Source: Pantoea eucrina (GTDB taxonomy: Bacteria > Pseudomonadota > Gammaproteobacteria > Enterobacterales > Enterobacteriaceae). From it: a DNA stretch of 64,000 nucleotides. The stretch's first letter is position 1, and every line of letters begins with the position of its first letter. The notes under the pieces are model-generated. The model worked only from the letters and a program-made list of their open reading frames with translations. It made no database searches and had not been told where the DNA came from. The translations under genes were made by a program, and so were the position numbers. This document shows, piece after piece, positions 1 through 9,184 of the stretch. The stretch lies in contig NZ_MAYN01000008.1 in the NCBI RefSeq assembly GCF_001691555.1, forward strand, positions 1,976,682-2,040,681. The letters are read 5' to 3'.

Positions 1-234
1 GTTATCGCACTTCCCGCAGGGCGTGGCGGTAATACCGGTTTCGCAGTTCAATCCTTTTGCCAGCAGACGGGCAATAGAGGTTTTCCCTACGCCGCGGGTG
101 CCGGAGAAGAGATAGGCATGATGAATACGTCCCAGTGATAACCCGTTGGCGAGCGCAGTCAGCACATGTTCCTGACCCACTACGTCTGCGAAGGCCTGGG
201 GACGCCATTTTCGCGCAAGTACCTGATAGCTCAT
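1..234 (-). CDS. dnaX: DNA polymerase III tau/gamma subunit, N-terminal part (cut by window edge)
   Basis: The clamp-loader ATPase of the replicative polymerase loads the beta sliding clamp. Only the first 78 codons are present. They begin [12 protein letters not shown] and contain the P-loop GTRGVGKTS near residues 45-53 and the start of the zinc-binding segment (CGKC). The start at 234 is the usual DnaX start. The rest of the gene, including any tau/gamma frameshift site, lies outside the window. It follows apt on the same strand, as in E. coli, with a gap of about 230 bases. Confidence 0.96.
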   Translation of the reverse strand, partial: MSYQVLARKWRPQAFADVVGQEHVLTALANGLSLGRIHHAYLFSGTRGVGKTSIARLLAKGLNCETGITATPCGKCDN

Positions 235-462
235 GTGGATGTGGTCACTGGATTGTATTGAGTTGGCACAGCAGCGCGGCCATCAGCCGGCAGCCACCGT
301 CAGAAAAAGGGAAAAAATGCAGCTTCGCAAACCCTGTGTATTTGGGCAGTAGTTTACCAGCCACAGCGAAATATGCCTATAGCCGTGTCGGCAGGCGCAG
401 GCGGCAAAGTAGTGAGCGAGGATAAGCACTGCGCTCCGCGAAACAGCAGAGCGCAGCAGGCC

Positions 463-1014
463 TTAGTGACCGGGGAAGCTGACGAGGCTGTAGCAGTTAA
501 CGCCCAGCGCTGTCAGGCGCGCTTCGCCGCTGAGATCGAACAGGTTAATCACAAACGCGGCGTCGCTGACTTCACCACCTGCACGGCGGATCAGTTTTAC
601 CGTTGCTTCGATCGTGCCGCCGGTGGCCAGCAGATCGTCAATCACCAGCACAACGTCGCCGGGCTTGATGGCATCTTTGTGCAGTTCCAGCGCATCAGTA
701 CCATACTCCAGCTCATAGCGCTCCTGCCAGGTTTCACGCGGCAGCTTGCCCGGTTTACGCACCGGTATAAACCCGACGCCCAGCCCCAGCGCTACGGGCG
801 CACCAAACAGGAAGCCGCGCGCTTCTGTACCCACCACTTTGGTGATGCCTTTGTCACGATAACGCTCCACCAGAATTGAGATCGCCGCAGCATAGGCCTG
901 CGGATCTTCCATAAGACTGGTAACGTCGCGGAACAGAATGCCCGGCTTCGGATAGTCGTGAATACTTTTGATGCTGTTTTTGATCAGTTCAAGCTGCTGC
1001 GCAGTTGCGGTCAT
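463..1014 (-). CDS. apt: Adenine phosphoribosyltransferase
   Basis: Salvages adenine by joining it to PRPP to give AMP in the cytoplasm. The 183-residue product has the PRPP-binding motif [13 protein letters not shown] at residues 122-134 and the family sequence [18 protein letters not shown]. The reading frame is open for 17 codons further upstream, but the start at 1014 (MTATAQQLE) matches the family start and the E. coli length. It lies upstream of dnaX on the same strand. Between them (235-462) I see only an inverted repeat with 8-base arms near 428-455, without a U-run. Confidence 0.97.
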   Translation of the reverse strand: MTATAQQLELIKNSIKSIHDYPKPGILFRDVTSLMEDPQAYAAAISILVERYRDKGITKVVGTEARGFLFGAPVALGLGVGFIPVRKPGKLPRETWQERYELEYGTDALELHKDAIKPGDVVLVIDDLLATGGTIEATVKLIRRAGGEVSDAAFVINLFDLSGEARLTALGVNCYSLVSFPGH

Positions 1015-1167
1015 AAAGGTTACGCCTGGAAAAATATCTAAAACGCGCAGCTTTAACAGCGCCAATATCCGGAGACCGGGTTAAGCGAAGTCGTTTCACA
1101 GAGGGAAGCTACGCACGAAGATGCCCAAATCTATGCAAACGGCGGCCTAAATGCAACCCTGACGCGG

Positions 1168-1545
1168 TTAATGTTGCGTTGTCTCTTCTGCCACGACCGG
1201 AATACGCCACATAAAGAGCAGCAGTATCGCTAATAACACCAGCAGCAGCAGACGCAGCCACAACAGCTTCACCAGCCAGAGAGAAAATGCAAAGGTGATG
1301 ACAATCAGCAGGATTGCCCGTCCTTTAGCGCCCGGCGGCATGGCGCGGTGACGCTGCCAGTGGCGCAGATAGCGGCCAAAAGGTGAACGCCACAGCAGCC
1401 AGTGGTGAAAGCGCGGCGATGAACGGGCAAAACACCAGGCCGCCAGTAACACAAATGGCGTTGTCGGGAGTAAAGGTAATACAATGCCCAGCGTGCCCAG
1501 CACTATCGCCAGCCAGCCGAGGCTCAACAGTAAAAAACGCTGCAT
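1168..1545 (-). CDS. ybaN: YbaN inner-membrane protein (DUF454)
   Basis: Small integral membrane protein of unknown function, 125 residues, the same length as E. coli YbaN. It has the DUF454 signature LPLLPTTPFVLLAAWCFARSSPRFH and hydrophobic segments at about residues 3-22, 24-40 and two more in the C-terminal half (78-115). The start at 1545 (MQRFLLLSLGW) is preferred over the ATG seven codons upstream because it matches the family. It is divergent from priC. No biochemical role is established for the family. Confidence 0.92.
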   Translation of the reverse strand: MQRFLLLSLGWLAIVLGTLGIVLPLLPTTPFVLLAAWCFARSSPRFHHWLLWRSPFGRYLRHWQRHRAMPPGAKGRAILLIVITFAFSLWLVKLLWLRLLLLVLLAILLLFMWRIPVVAEETTQH

Positions 1546-1597
1546 GCCAGATGCCTGAATACTCAATATGCCTTTACGTTACCATGGAACCAAAGTG

Positions 1598-2110
1598 ATG
1601 CCTCTTCTTTCCGCGCCTGAGCGACTGCAAAAAATTGTTGAAACGCTGCGCCAGCGTATAGCACAGCAGCCGGACGGGGCCTGCAGAGTGCCGCGCTTTG
1701 ATACCGCGCTGTTTCATACGAAAGGCACCCGTCTGAGGGATTATTTGCAGGAGCTGGAGCAGAATCTGCAGCATCTGCAGCAAAAACAGCACGGCGCAGT
1801 GCAGCAGCAGTGGCTGGCGCAGCGTGTGCTGGATCAGCTGGCAGCGCTTCAGCGCGAATGCGAAAGCCAGCAGCTGCGGCCGTGGCGGGAGCGACCGCGT
1901 CATGATGCGCGCCAGCAGAAACGCACCGAGTATCTGGGGTACGAAACGCGGCTACTGGCCATGCTGCGGCAGCGCGAGGCGCATCTTGCGCAGGCAGAAA
2001 CCCTGAGCGTACAGCAGCAGCTGATGCGGGAAGTGGAGCAGCTGCAGGCGCGGTTAAACCGCTGTCGCGCTGCGCTTTACCAGCTCGATCTGCCCGCCGC
2101 GCAGGCGTAG
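1598..2110 (+). CDS. priC: Primosomal replication protein N''
   Basis: PriC helps reload the DnaB helicase at abandoned replication forks. The product is a Gln/Leu/Arg-rich helical protein of about 170 residues. It has the PriC-type sequences RFDTALFHTKGT near the N-terminus and QRKRTEYLGYETRLLAMLRQREAHL in the middle as spaced family features (written here in two parts: QKRTEYLGYETRL, then AMLRQREAHL). PriC diverges quickly, so position between ybaN and rsmS is part of the evidence. ATG 1598 has GGAA seven bases upstream; an in-frame ATG at 1568 is the alternative start. Confidence 0.88.
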   Translation: MPLLSAPERLQKIVETLRQRIAQQPDGACRVPRFDTALFHTKGTRLRDYLQELEQNLQHLQQKQHGAVQQQWLAQRVLDQLAALQRECESQQLRPWRERPRHDARQQKRTEYLGYETRLLAMLRQREAHLAQAETLSVQQQLMREVEQLQARLNRCRAALYQLDLPAAQA

Positions 2111-2154
2111 CGTCGCGCTTCTATACTTAACGCATAAGTCAGAAGGAGGAACCG

Positions 2155-2400
2155 GTGACGCTGATGATCTGGATTGTGACGGGCCTGGTCGTGGGCTGGC
2201 TCAGGTACCTGCTGCTGCCTGGCAGGGCCGGCGGGATGATCCCCGGACTGGTTCTGGCAGCGATAGGTGCGCTGATAGGCGGTTACATTGCCACCTACTT
2301 TATGAATGGCGGGATCGGCACGCTGCATGTCGCCAGCGTGGCTGCCGCCCTGGCTGGCGCAGTGCTGATGCTGCTGGTCGTCATAAAACTACGGATATAG
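2155..2400 (+). CDS. Small membrane protein, GlsB/YeaQ/YmgE-like
   Basis: An 81-residue, very hydrophobic and glycine-rich protein with three predicted membrane segments (about residues 2-18, 25-45 and 55-78). Its glycine spacing ([16 protein letters not shown]) resembles the transglycosylase-associated GlsB/YeaQ family, whose function is poorly known. The start is taken as GTG 2155 because a strong AAGGAGG sits five bases upstream; ATG 2164 would be too far from it. It lies between priC and rsmS, ten bases before rsmS, so the two are probably co-transcribed. E. coli has no gene at this point. Confidence 0.75.
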   Translation: MTLMIWIVTGLVVGWLRYLLLPGRAGGMIPGLVLAAIGALIGGYIATYFMNGGIGTLHVASVAAALAGAVLMLLVVIKLRI

Positions 2401-2410
2401 GAGAGAGAGT

Positions 2411-2566
2411 ATGTCGCTTGAGCGCGCACCGGACGAGATTAAGCTTGCAGTAGATTTGATTCAGCTGCTGGAGGAGAACCAGGTGCCGCCTGCAACCGTG
2501 CTGGCCGCACTGGCGATCGTCCGGCGCGACTATGAACAGAAGCTGGCCGCCGCGCACGCAGATTAA
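2411..2566 (+). CDS. rsmS: RsmS (YbaM) small regulatory protein
   Basis: A 51-residue protein beginning [17 protein letters not shown] with [12 protein letters not shown] in the middle. It is clearly the counterpart of E. coli YbaM/RsmS (53 residues). In Erwinia-type plant pathogens, RsmS is described as a pleiotropic regulator connected to the Rsm pathway. The ATG at 2411 follows GAGAGAGAGT. The stop codon overlaps the convergent acrR stop by four bases, so neither gene has room for its own terminator. The position next to acrR is conserved. Confidence 0.92.
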   Translation: MSLERAPDEIKLAVDLIQLLEENQVPPATVLAALAIVRRDYEQKLAAAHAD

Positions 2567-3198
2567 CGCGTGCTCAGCGTCGGGCTCAGCCGCAGCATAT
2601 CGAGAAACGCGTCAACAATCTGCGGCGCTTCCGCTGCCAGGTCAAAGCTCTCCGGGTTAAACAGCCAGCTCTCCATCATGCCATTGATATAGCCGCGCAT
2701 CAGCAGGGCTGCCTGGCGGGTATTCAGCGCACCGGGCAGCTGTCCGGCCTCGATACAGCTGCGCAGCACGGTTTCAATGCGGTCATAACACGCCTGCAGC
2801 AAGCCCTGCTGCATCGCCACCAGCGTTGACATTTCACCCACAAACTCGCATTTATGGAAGATAATCTCCATAAGTGCGCGTCTTTGTGCATCCTTTGCCG
2901 TGGCGTCAAGGATATAGATCAGCATCGAACGCATCACAGAAAGTGGATCGTCCGGATATTTTGTCTGATACTCAAGTTCCACATCGTCCAGCCCGGCGTC
3001 GCAGCGCAGCCAGATTTCCTGTAACAGATCGGCTTTATTTTTAAAGTGCCAGTAAATGGCACCGCGCGTGACGCCAGCCGCTGCGGCGATATCAGCCAGC
3101 GACGTGGCGGCAACACCCTGTTCAGAAAAGTGTGCTAATGCGGCATCAAGAATTTGATTACGCGTTTCAAGTGCTTGCGCTTTGGTTTTTCGTGCCAT
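2563..3198 (-). CDS. acrR: TetR-family repressor of acrAB
   Basis: Represses the divergent acrAB efflux operon and is released by drug ligands. The 211 residues start [21 protein letters not shown]. The N-terminal helix-turn-helix spans about residues 10-57 and includes the recognition stretch [17 protein letters not shown]. The C-terminal ligand-binding domain carries the AcrR sequence [15 protein letters not shown]. It is transcribed away from acrA with the operator between the genes. It overlaps the end of rsmS by four bases. The mscK gene found next to acrR in E. coli is absent. Confidence 0.97.
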   Translation of the reverse strand: MARKTKAQALETRNQILDAALAHFSEQGVAATSLADIAAAAGVTRGAIYWHFKNKADLLQEIWLRCDAGLDDVELEYQTKYPDDPLSVMRSMLIYILDATAKDAQRRALMEIIFHKCEFVGEMSTLVAMQQGLLQACYDRIETVLRSCIEAGQLPGALNTRQAALLMRGYINGMMESWLFNPESFDLAAEAPQIVDAFLDMLRLSPTLSTR

Positions 3199-3225
3199 AG
3201 GGAGCTGTTTTTACAAACTGGCAAG

Positions 3226-3255
3226 TTTACATACATTTGTGAATGTATGTACCAT
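3226..3255 (+). promoter_or_regulatory. acrA promoter with overlapping AcrR operator
   Basis: A 24-base palindrome at 3228-3251 (left arm TACATACATTTG, right arm following directly) matches the AcrR operator I recall from E. coli acrAB. A -35 TTTACA (3226-3231) and a -10 TACCAT (3250-3255), 18 bases apart, bracket it, so bound AcrR would cover the promoter. acrA begins about 90 bases downstream, leaving a long leader. Confidence 0.88.
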
Positions 3256-3341
3256 AGCATGACCCGTGTTTTAACGCAGCAATGGGTTTATCGGTTTGTG
3301 ATCCATTGATCATTTGATATCGGACACTAGAGGTTTTATTT

Positions 3342-4538
3342 ATGAATAAAAACAGAGGGTTAGTGCCTCTGGCGGCCGCCGTGATGCTTTCAGGCAGCTT
3401 TTTGTTAACAGGATGTGATGGTGATAAATCTCAGCAAGCCGGCCAGCAACAGCAGCAGCCGCCGGAAGTCGGGGTAGTTACCTTAAAAGCTGAACCCCTG
3501 AAGGTCACTACTGAACTGCCCGGACGCACTTCTGCGTTTCGCGTTGCAGAAGTCCGTCCTCAGGTGTCGGGTATCATTCTGAAGCGTAATTTTGTTGAAG
3601 GCAGTGATATTAAAGCGGGCCAGTCGCTGTATCAGATCGATCCTGCTACCTATCAGGCGGCTTACGACAGTGCCAAAGGCGATTTAGCTCAGGCGCAGGC
3701 AAATGCCCGCGTAGCGCAGCTCACCATTAAACGTTACAAGCCGCTGCTCGGCACCAAATATATCAGTCAGCAGGATTATGATAATGCTGCGGCAACTGCC
3801 GCGCAGACGGCTGCTGCCGTGCAGGCTGCTCAGGCTAACGTTGAAACCGCCCGTATTAATCTTGCCTACACCAAAGTGACGTCACCTATCAGCGGTCGTA
3901 TCGGCAAATCGTCCGTCACGGAAGGTGCCCTGGTCTCCAATGGTCAGACTAACGCGCTCGCGACCGTGCAGCAGCTGGATCCTATGTACGTAGATGTGAC
4001 GCAGTCCAGCGACGACTTTCTGCGCCTGCGTGCCGAACTGGAAGCGGGTCAGCTGAAACAGACCGACGGTAAAGCTAACGTCACTCTGCTGATGCAGGAT
4101 GGTAGCCCTTACAAACAGCCAGGGACGCTGGAGTTTTCCGATGTCACCGTCGATGAAACCACCGGTTCGATTACGCTGCGTGCCATCTTCCCGAATCCGG
4201 ATAACCGTCTGCTGCCGGGTATGTTTGTGCGTGCCCGTCTGGATGAAGGTGTGAACCCTACTGCACTGCTGGTGCCGCAAACCGGCGTGACCCGTACGCC
4301 AACCGGCGATGCCAGCGCGATGGTCGTCGGCGCAGACAACAAAGTAGAAGTACGTAAGATCACTGCAAATCAGGCATTTGGTGACAAATGGCTGGTTACC
4401 GATGGTCTGAAAGAGGGCGACCGCGTGATTACCGTCGGTATTCAGCGTGCTAAAGCGGGTGCGCAGGTTACGCCAAAAGAGGTCTCAGATGATGCTAAGG
4501 CAGCCCAGGAATCTCAGTCTGCCAAATCATCGTCATAA
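3342..4538 (+). CDS. acrA: AcrA periplasmic adaptor of the AcrAB-TolC pump
   Basis: Membrane-fusion lipoprotein linking AcrB to TolC. The product has 398 residues, with a signal peptide and lipobox LLTGC giving lipidated Cys25. It has lipoyl-like halves (PQVSGIILKRNFVEGSDIKAGQ and the matching TSPISGRIGKSSV region), an Ala/Gln-rich coiled-coil hairpin at roughly residues 95-170, and beta-barrel and membrane-proximal domains. The tail is rich in Ala, Lys and Ser, as usual. It sits 16 bases upstream of acrB in one operon and is controlled by the AcrR operator at 3228. Confidence 0.98.
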   Translation: MNKNRGLVPLAAAVMLSGSFLLTGCDGDKSQQAGQQQQQPPEVGVVTLKAEPLKVTTELPGRTSAFRVAEVRPQVSGIILKRNFVEGSDIKAGQSLYQIDPATYQAAYDSAKGDLAQAQANARVAQLTIKRYKPLLGTKYISQQDYDNAAATAAQTAAAVQAAQANVETARINLAYTKVTSPISGRIGKSSVTEGALVSNGQTNALATVQQLDPMYVDVTQSSDDFLRLRAELEAGQLKQTDGKANVTLLMQDGSPYKQPGTLEFSDVTVDETTGSITLRAIFPNPDNRLLPGMFVRARLDEGVNPTALLVPQTGVTRTPTGDASAMVVGADNKVEVRKITANQAFGDKWLVTDGLKEGDRVITVGIQRAKAGAQVTPKEVSDDAKAAQESQSAKSSS

Positions 4539-4554
4539 CAGGAGCCGTTGATAC

Positions 4555-7500
4555 ATGGCTAAGTTCTTTATCGATCGCCCCATTTTTGCCTGGGTGCTTG
4601 CCATCATTATTATGATGGCGGGTGCGCTGTCGATCATCAGCCTGCCGATTGAGCAATATCCCAATGTTGCGCCACCGGCGGTTGAGATCCAGGCCTCTTA
4701 TCCGGGTGCGGATGCAAAAACGCTGCAGGATTCTGTTACGCAGGTTATTGAACAGAATATGAACGGCATCGACGGGCTGATGTATATGTCCTCGAGCAGT
4801 GACTCATCCGGTACGCTGACGCTGACGCTGACCTTCCAGTCCGGCACCGACGCGGATATCGCGCAGGTGCAGGTGCAGAACAAGCTGCAGCTGGCGATGC
4901 CGCTGCTGCCGCAGGAAGTACAGCAACAGGGGATTCAGGTTAAAAAATCCTCCAGCAGCTTCCTGATGGTAGCGGGTTTTGTCAGTGATGATGGCAGCAT
5001 GACGCAGAACGATATTGCGGACTATGTTGCGTCTAACATCAAAGATCCTATCAGCCGTACCACAGGTGTAGGTGATACCCAGGTGTTTGGTGCGCAGTAT
5101 GCAATGCGCATCTGGCTCGATCCGCATAAGCTGAACAACTACCAGCTGACGCCGGTTGACGTGATCAGCGCACTGCAGACGCAGAACACCCAGGTTGCCG
5201 CCGGTCAGCTCGGTGGTACGCCGCCGGTACCCGGCCAGCAGCTCAACGCCTCTATCATTGCCCAGACCCGTCTGACCTCAACCGATGAGTTTGGCAACAT
5301 CATGCTCAAGGTGAACCAGGATGGTTCGCAGGTGCGCCTGCGCGACGTGGCAAAAATTGAACTGGGTGGTGAAAACTACGAGGTTATTGCCCGCTATAAC
5401 GGCAAGCCTGCATCCGGTATCGGTATCAAGCTGGCTACCGGGGCTAACGCTCTGGATACGGCAGAAGCGGTGAAAGCCGAGCTGGGTAAGCTGGAGCCGT
5501 TCTTCCCGTCAGGCATGAAGACTGTCTATCCGTATGACACCACGCCGTTTGTAAAAATCTCGATCTTCGAAGTGGTTAAAACGCTGTTTGAAGCGATTGT
5601 GCTGGTGTTCCTGGTAATGTATCTGTTCCTGCAGAACTTCCGCGCCACGCTAATCCCGACCATCGCCGTCCCGGTGGTGCTGCTGGGTACCTTCGCTATC
5701 ATCAGCGCCTTTGGCTACTCCATTAACACGCTCACGATGTTTGGTATGGTGCTCGCTATCGGCCTGCTGGTGGATGACGCCATCGTGGTGGTCGAGAACG
5801 TTGAGCGCGTGATGGCGGAAGAGGGACTGCCGCCGAAAGAGGCAACCAAACGCTCCATGGAGCAGATTCAGGGCGCGCTGGTTGGTATCGCGCTGGTGCT
5901 CTCTGCCGTGTTTATTCCCATGGCGTTCTTTGGTGGCTCGACCGGGGTTATCTACCGTCAGTTCTCGATTACTATCGTTTCGGCGATGGCGCTGTCGGTT
6001 CTGGTCGCGCTGATCCTCACCCCTGCCCTCTGTGCCACCATGCTGAAACCGATTAAAAAAGGTGAGCATGGTAAAACCACCGGCTTCTTCGGCTGGTTTA
6101 ACCGCATGTTCGACAAAAGTACCAATCACTATGTCGATAGCGTCAGCCATATTATCCGCAGTACCGGCCGCTATCTGGTGATCTATCTGGTCATTGTTCT
6201 TGGCATGGCGTGGCTGTTCCTGAAGCTGCCAACCTCCTTCCTGCCGGAAGAAGATCAGGGACTGTTACTGGCACAGGCGCAGCTTCCAGCTGGTGCGACC
6301 CAGGAACGTACCCAGAAAGTGCTGGATCAGGTGACCGATTACTTCCTCACTAAAGAGAAAGATAGCGTAAATTCCGTGTTCACCGTCAACGGATTTGGCT
6401 TTGCCGGCCGTGGCCAGAACACCGGTATCGCGTTTGTCAGCCTGAAGCCGTGGGATGAGCGTGGCAGCGCCGATCTGAAAGTACCGGCCATTGCCGGGCG
6501 TGCCATGGGTGCGCTGGGTCAGATTAAAGATGCCATGGTCTTCCCGTTCAACCTGCCGGCTATTATCGAACTGGGTAACGCTACCGGTTTTGACTTCCAG
6601 CTGATTGACCAGGGCAACCTGGGCCATGAAAAGCTGACCGAAGCGCGAAACCAGCTGTTTGGTATGATTGCCCAGCATTCAGATACGCTGGTTGGCGTAC
6701 GTCCGAATGGTCTGGAAGATACGCCGCAGTACAAGCTGATTATCGATCAGGAAAAAGCGCAGGCGCTGGGGGTATCGCTCTCTGATATCAACACTACGCT
6801 GGGTGCCGCCTGGGGGGGATCCTACGTCAATGACTTCATCGATCGCGGTCGCGTGAAGAAAGTGTACGTTATGGGTAAAGCGGATGCGCGTATGCTGCCG
6901 GATGACATTGGCAAATGGTATGTGCGTAACAGCGCCGGCAATATGGTGCCCTTCTCCGCCTTCTCCTCTGCAAAATGGCAGTATGGCTCGCCGCGTCTGG
7001 AGCGTTATAACGGTCTGCCTTCCATGGAGATCCTTGGTCAGGCTGCACCGGGCAAGAGTTCGGGTGATGCGATGGATATGATGGAGGAGCTGGCGTCGAA
7101 GCTGCCAACCGGTATTGGCTACGACTGGACCGGCATGTCCTATCAGGAACGTCTGTCAGGTAATCAGGCCCCGGCGCTCTATGCTATCTCGCTGATTGTG
7201 GTCTTCCTCTGTCTGGCGGCACTCTATGAGAGCTGGTCTATTCCGTTCTCGGTCATGCTGGTCGTGCCGCTCGGTGTCATTGGTGCGCTGATCTTCACCA
7301 CCCTGCGCGGACTCAGTAACGACGTCTACTTTGTGGTCGGACTGCTGACCACGATAGGTCTTTCCGCCAAGAACGCCATTCTGATCGTCGAATTTGCGAA
7401 AGATTTGATGGATAAAGAGGGCAAAGGTCTGGTGGAAGCGACGCTGGAAGCGGTACGTATGCGTCTGCGCCCGATTCTGATGACCTCACTGGCGTTTATC

Positions 7501-7710
7501 CTCGGCGTACTGCCGCTGGCAATCAGCAGCGGTGCCGGCTCCGGTGCGCAGAACGCAGTCGGTACCGGCGTAATGGGCGGCATGGTTACCGCTACCGCGC
7601 TGGCAATCTTCTTTGTGCCGGTCTTCTTCGTGGTGGTGCGTCGCCGCTTCAGCAAGCACAAAGCGGATCTGGAAGAGGGGCATCATCCAGCGGAACAAGC
7701 GAAACACTGA
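4555..7710 (+). CDS. acrB: AcrB RND multidrug efflux transporter
   Basis: Proton-driven inner-membrane trimer that exports drugs, dyes and bile salts through AcrA and TolC. The 1051 residues compare with 1049 in E. coli. The start [17 protein letters not shown] is canonical. The proton-relay pair Asp407/Asp408 lies in [16 protein letters not shown], and the partner Lys (residue 939) lies in [16 protein letters not shown]. There are twelve membrane segments and two large periplasmic loops. The coding sequence is intact. The operon ends at a strong terminator. Confidence 0.98.
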   Translation: MAKFFIDRPIFAWVLAIIIMMAGALSIISLPIEQYPNVAPPAVEIQASYPGADAKTLQDSVTQVIEQNMNGIDGLMYMSSSSDSSGTLTLTLTFQSGTDADIAQVQVQNKLQLAMPLLPQEVQQQGIQVKKSSSSFLMVAGFVSDDGSMTQNDIADYVASNIKDPISRTTGVGDTQVFGAQYAMRIWLDPHKLNNYQLTPVDVISALQTQNTQVAAGQLGGTPPVPGQQLNASIIAQTRLTSTDEFGNIMLKVNQDGSQVRLRDVAKIELGGENYEVIARYNGKPASGIGIKLATGANALDTAEAVKAELGKLEPFFPSGMKTVYPYDTTPFVKISIFEVVKTLFEAIVLVFLVMYLFLQNFRATLIPTIAVPVVLLGTFAIISAFGYSINTLTMFGMVLAIGLLVDDAIVVVENVERVMAEEGLPPKEATKRSMEQIQGALVGIALVLSAVFIPMAFFGGSTGVIYRQFSITIVSAMALSVLVALILTPALCATMLKPIKKGEHGKTTGFFGWFNRMFDKSTNHYVDSVSHIIRSTGRYLVIYLVIVLGMAWLFLKLPTSFLPEEDQGLLLAQAQLPAGATQERTQKVLDQVTDYFLTKEKDSVNSVFTVNGFGFAGRGQNTGIAFVSLKPWDERGSADLKVPAIAGRAMGALGQIKDAMVFPFNLPAIIELGNATGFDFQLIDQGNLGHEKLTEARNQLFGMIAQHSDTLVGVRPNGLEDTPQYKLIIDQEKAQALGVSLSDINTTLGAAWGGSYVNDFIDRGRVKKVYVMGKADARMLPDDIGKWYVRNSAGNMVPFSAFSSAKWQYGSPRLERYNGLPSMEILGQAAPGKSSGDAMDMMEELASKLPTGIGYDWTGMSYQERLSGNQAPALYAISLIVVFLCLAALYESWSIPFSVMLVVPLGVIGALIFTTLRGLSNDVYFVVGLLTTIGLSAKNAILIVEFAKDLMDKEGKGLVEATLEAVRMRLRPILMTSLAFILGVLPLAISSGAGSGAQNAVGTGVMGGMVTATALAIFFVPVFFVVVRRRFSKHKADLEEGHHPAEQAKH

Positions 7711-7724
7711 GTGACTCCTTAATG

Positions 7725-7752
7725 AAAAAGGCCGCAGATGCGGCCTTTTTTT
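7725..7752 (+). terminator. Rho-independent terminator of acrAB
   Basis: The stem AAAGGCCGC-AGAT-GCGGCCTTT is followed by seven T, 15 bases after the acrB stop. The A-tract on the left side could also allow some function on the other strand. Confidence 0.92.
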
Positions 7753-7800
7753 ATGGTGCCTGATGCGGGTTGCAATCGTGCGATAACGGGCGCATAATAT

Positions 7801-7815
7801 TGTTATATTATAACA
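7801..7815 (+). promoter_or_regulatory. Zur-type operator upstream of ykgM
   Basis: TGTTATATTATAACA is a perfect palindrome (TGTTATA-T-TATAACA) that fits the enterobacterial Zur core. It ends 18 bases before the ykgM start, so it probably overlaps the promoter. Zinc-loaded Zur would repress ykgM-ykgO. A second, slightly degenerate copy faces it at 10778-10792. Confidence 0.85.
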
Positions 7816-7833
7816 TTACATAGGAGCCTTCAC

Positions 7834-8091
7834 ATGAAGCCTGATATTCACCCGCACTACCGTCCGGTACTGTTCCATGACACCACCGCTGATGAGTATT
7901 TTAAAGTGGGATCAACCATCAAGACTGAACGCACTATAGAGTTTGAAGGCGAAGTTCTGCCCTACGTGACGCTGGATGTCTCCTCAAAATCGCACGTTTA
8001 CTATACCGGTAAACAAAAAGAGTTTGCCAAAGAGGGCAGCGCGGCGCGCTTCAATAAGCGTTTTGGCAGCTTCCTGACGCGCACGAAATAA
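7834..8091 (+). CDS. ykgM: Zinc-independent ribosomal protein L31 type B
   Basis: An 85-residue L31 paralogue ([23 protein letters not shown]) with no cysteines, so it lacks the zinc ribbon of the housekeeping L31. In the known zinc-sparing response, such C-minus paralogues replace zinc-binding L31 when zinc is short, releasing zinc from ribosomes. A GGAG lies eight bases upstream of ATG 7834. It is expected to be co-transcribed with ykgO 12 bases downstream, and the Zur box upstream supports this role. Also named rpmE2. Confidence 0.96.
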   Translation: MKPDIHPHYRPVLFHDTTADEYFKVGSTIKTERTIEFEGEVLPYVTLDVSSKSHVYYTGKQKEFAKEGSAARFNKRFGSFLTRTK

Positions 8092-8103
8092 AGGAGTAAG
8101 ACG

Positions 8104-8244
8104 ATGCAGGTCGTGAGTTCACTTCGGTCGGCTAAAACCCGCCACCGGGATTGCAAAGTAGTACGACGTAAAGGCCGTATCTATGTGATTTGCAAATCCA
8201 ACCCACGTTTCAAAGCGGTTCAGGGAAGAAAGAAAAAGCGCTGA
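8104..8244 (+). CDS. ykgO: Zinc-independent ribosomal protein L36 type B
   Basis: A 46-residue L36 paralogue with the typical tail [16 protein letters not shown]. Of the four zinc ligands in normal L36, only two Cys remain (Cys17 and Cys30); the first Cys and the His are replaced, so it should not hold zinc. It follows ykgM after 12 bases with an AAGGAG ribosome-binding site. Together they form the Zur-controlled ribosomal zinc-sparing pair. Also named rpmJ2. Confidence 0.95.
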   Translation: MQVVSSLRSAKTRHRDCKVVRRKGRIYVICKSNPRFKAVQGRKKKR

Positions 8245-8260
8245 TGTGTTGTGAGAGTTT

Positions 8261-8286
8261 GGCCGGGATGCTCCCCGGCCTTTTTT
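8261..8286 (+). terminator. Terminator of ykgM-ykgO
   Basis: The stem GGCCGGG-ATGCT-CCCGGCC is followed by six T. The T-run overlaps the stop codon of the convergent transporter operon. On the opposite strand the same hairpin lacks a T-run. Confidence 0.9.
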
Positions 8287-9163
8287 ATTGCATGCTTTTC
8301 AGCATTGCTTCTGCGTTATGCCTGAACGCTGCCGTATAGGTCGCAGCCGGACCACCGGCAGCAGAGAGCGCCTCCGGATAGAGTTCGCCGCCGGGCTCTG
8401 CGCCTGATTCGCGGGCAATCTGTTTAACCAGGCGCGGATCGGTCTGGTTTTCAATAAAGTAGCGACGGATATGTTCACGCCTGAGCTGCTGAACAATCTG
8501 CGCGACGTCGCTGGCGCTGGCCTCTGCTTCCGTGGAGAAGCCCACCGGTGCCACAAAGGTAACGCCATAACGCTGTCCGAAGTAGCCAAACGCATCGTGG
8601 CTGGTCAGAACTTTGCGCGCGCTGCGCGGTACGGCGTCAAACGCGGATGTAGCCCAGCTGTCGAGCTGCTGCAGCTGCTGGATATAGCGCTCGCCGCTGC
8701 GCTGAATGTCTGCGGCGTCCTGCGGATCGGCTTTCATTAGCGCCTGCATCACGTTACGCGCATAAATTTCACCGTTCTGCAGGCTGTTCCAGGCGTGCGG
8801 ATCGGTGACGGTGCTGCCCTCCTCTTCCATCGTACGCGTGCTGATGCCGCTGGATGCCACGACCACATCGCCGCGGTAGCCTGAAGCCGTGATGAGTCGA
8901 TCCATCCAGCCCTCCAGCCCAAGGCCGCTGACAAACACCACGCTGGCCTGCGCCAGCGCCTGACTATCCTGCGGTGCAGGCTCAAAGGTATGCGGATCGC
9001 CATCCGGCCCGACCAGCGAAGTAACTCGCACATGATCGCCGCCAACCTGCTTTACGATATCGGCCAGCACGGTAAAACTGGCTACGGTATTGATAGTATT
9101 GGCCTGCGTGAACGGACTAACCAGCATCGCGCTGGTTAACAGACTCAGTGCAACAAACTTCAT
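8285..9163 (-). CDS. Periplasmic metal (probably zinc) binding protein of an ABC importer
   Basis: A cluster A-I (ZnuA/TroA/AztC-like) solute-binding protein of 292 residues with a signal peptide (about residues 1-21). Likely metal ligands are His58 in GDPHTFEP, His123 in TDPHAW and His189 in TSHDAFGYF. An acidic ligand is expected in GGELYPEAL, where Glu264 stands where related proteins usually have Asp. It lacks the His-rich acidic loop of ZnuA, as AztC-type proteins do. It is the last gene of an operon (small ORF, ATPase, permease, this gene). Zinc specificity is inferred from the Zur-type box at 10778 and the ykgMO neighbours; manganese cannot be excluded. Confidence 0.85.
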   Translation of the reverse strand: MKFVALSLLTSAMLVSPFTQANTINTVASFTVLADIVKQVGGDHVRVTSLVGPDGDPHTFEPAPQDSQALAQASVVFVSGLGLEGWMDRLITASGYRGDVVVASSGISTRTMEEEGSTVTDPHAWNSLQNGEIYARNVMQALMKADPQDAADIQRSGERYIQQLQQLDSWATSAFDAVPRSARKVLTSHDAFGYFGQRYGVTFVAPVGFSTEAEASASDVAQIVQQLRREHIRRYFIENQTDPRLVKQIARESGAEPGGELYPEALSAAGGPAATYTAAFRHNAEAMLKSMQ

Positions 9164-9184
9164 GTGTATCCCCTTATCATTGTA

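Noticed and set aside
427-456. Hairpin CTGCGCTC / GAGCGCAG after apt as a terminator
   Set aside because: The loop is 12 bases and no T-run follows on the minus strand, so it is not listed as a terminator.
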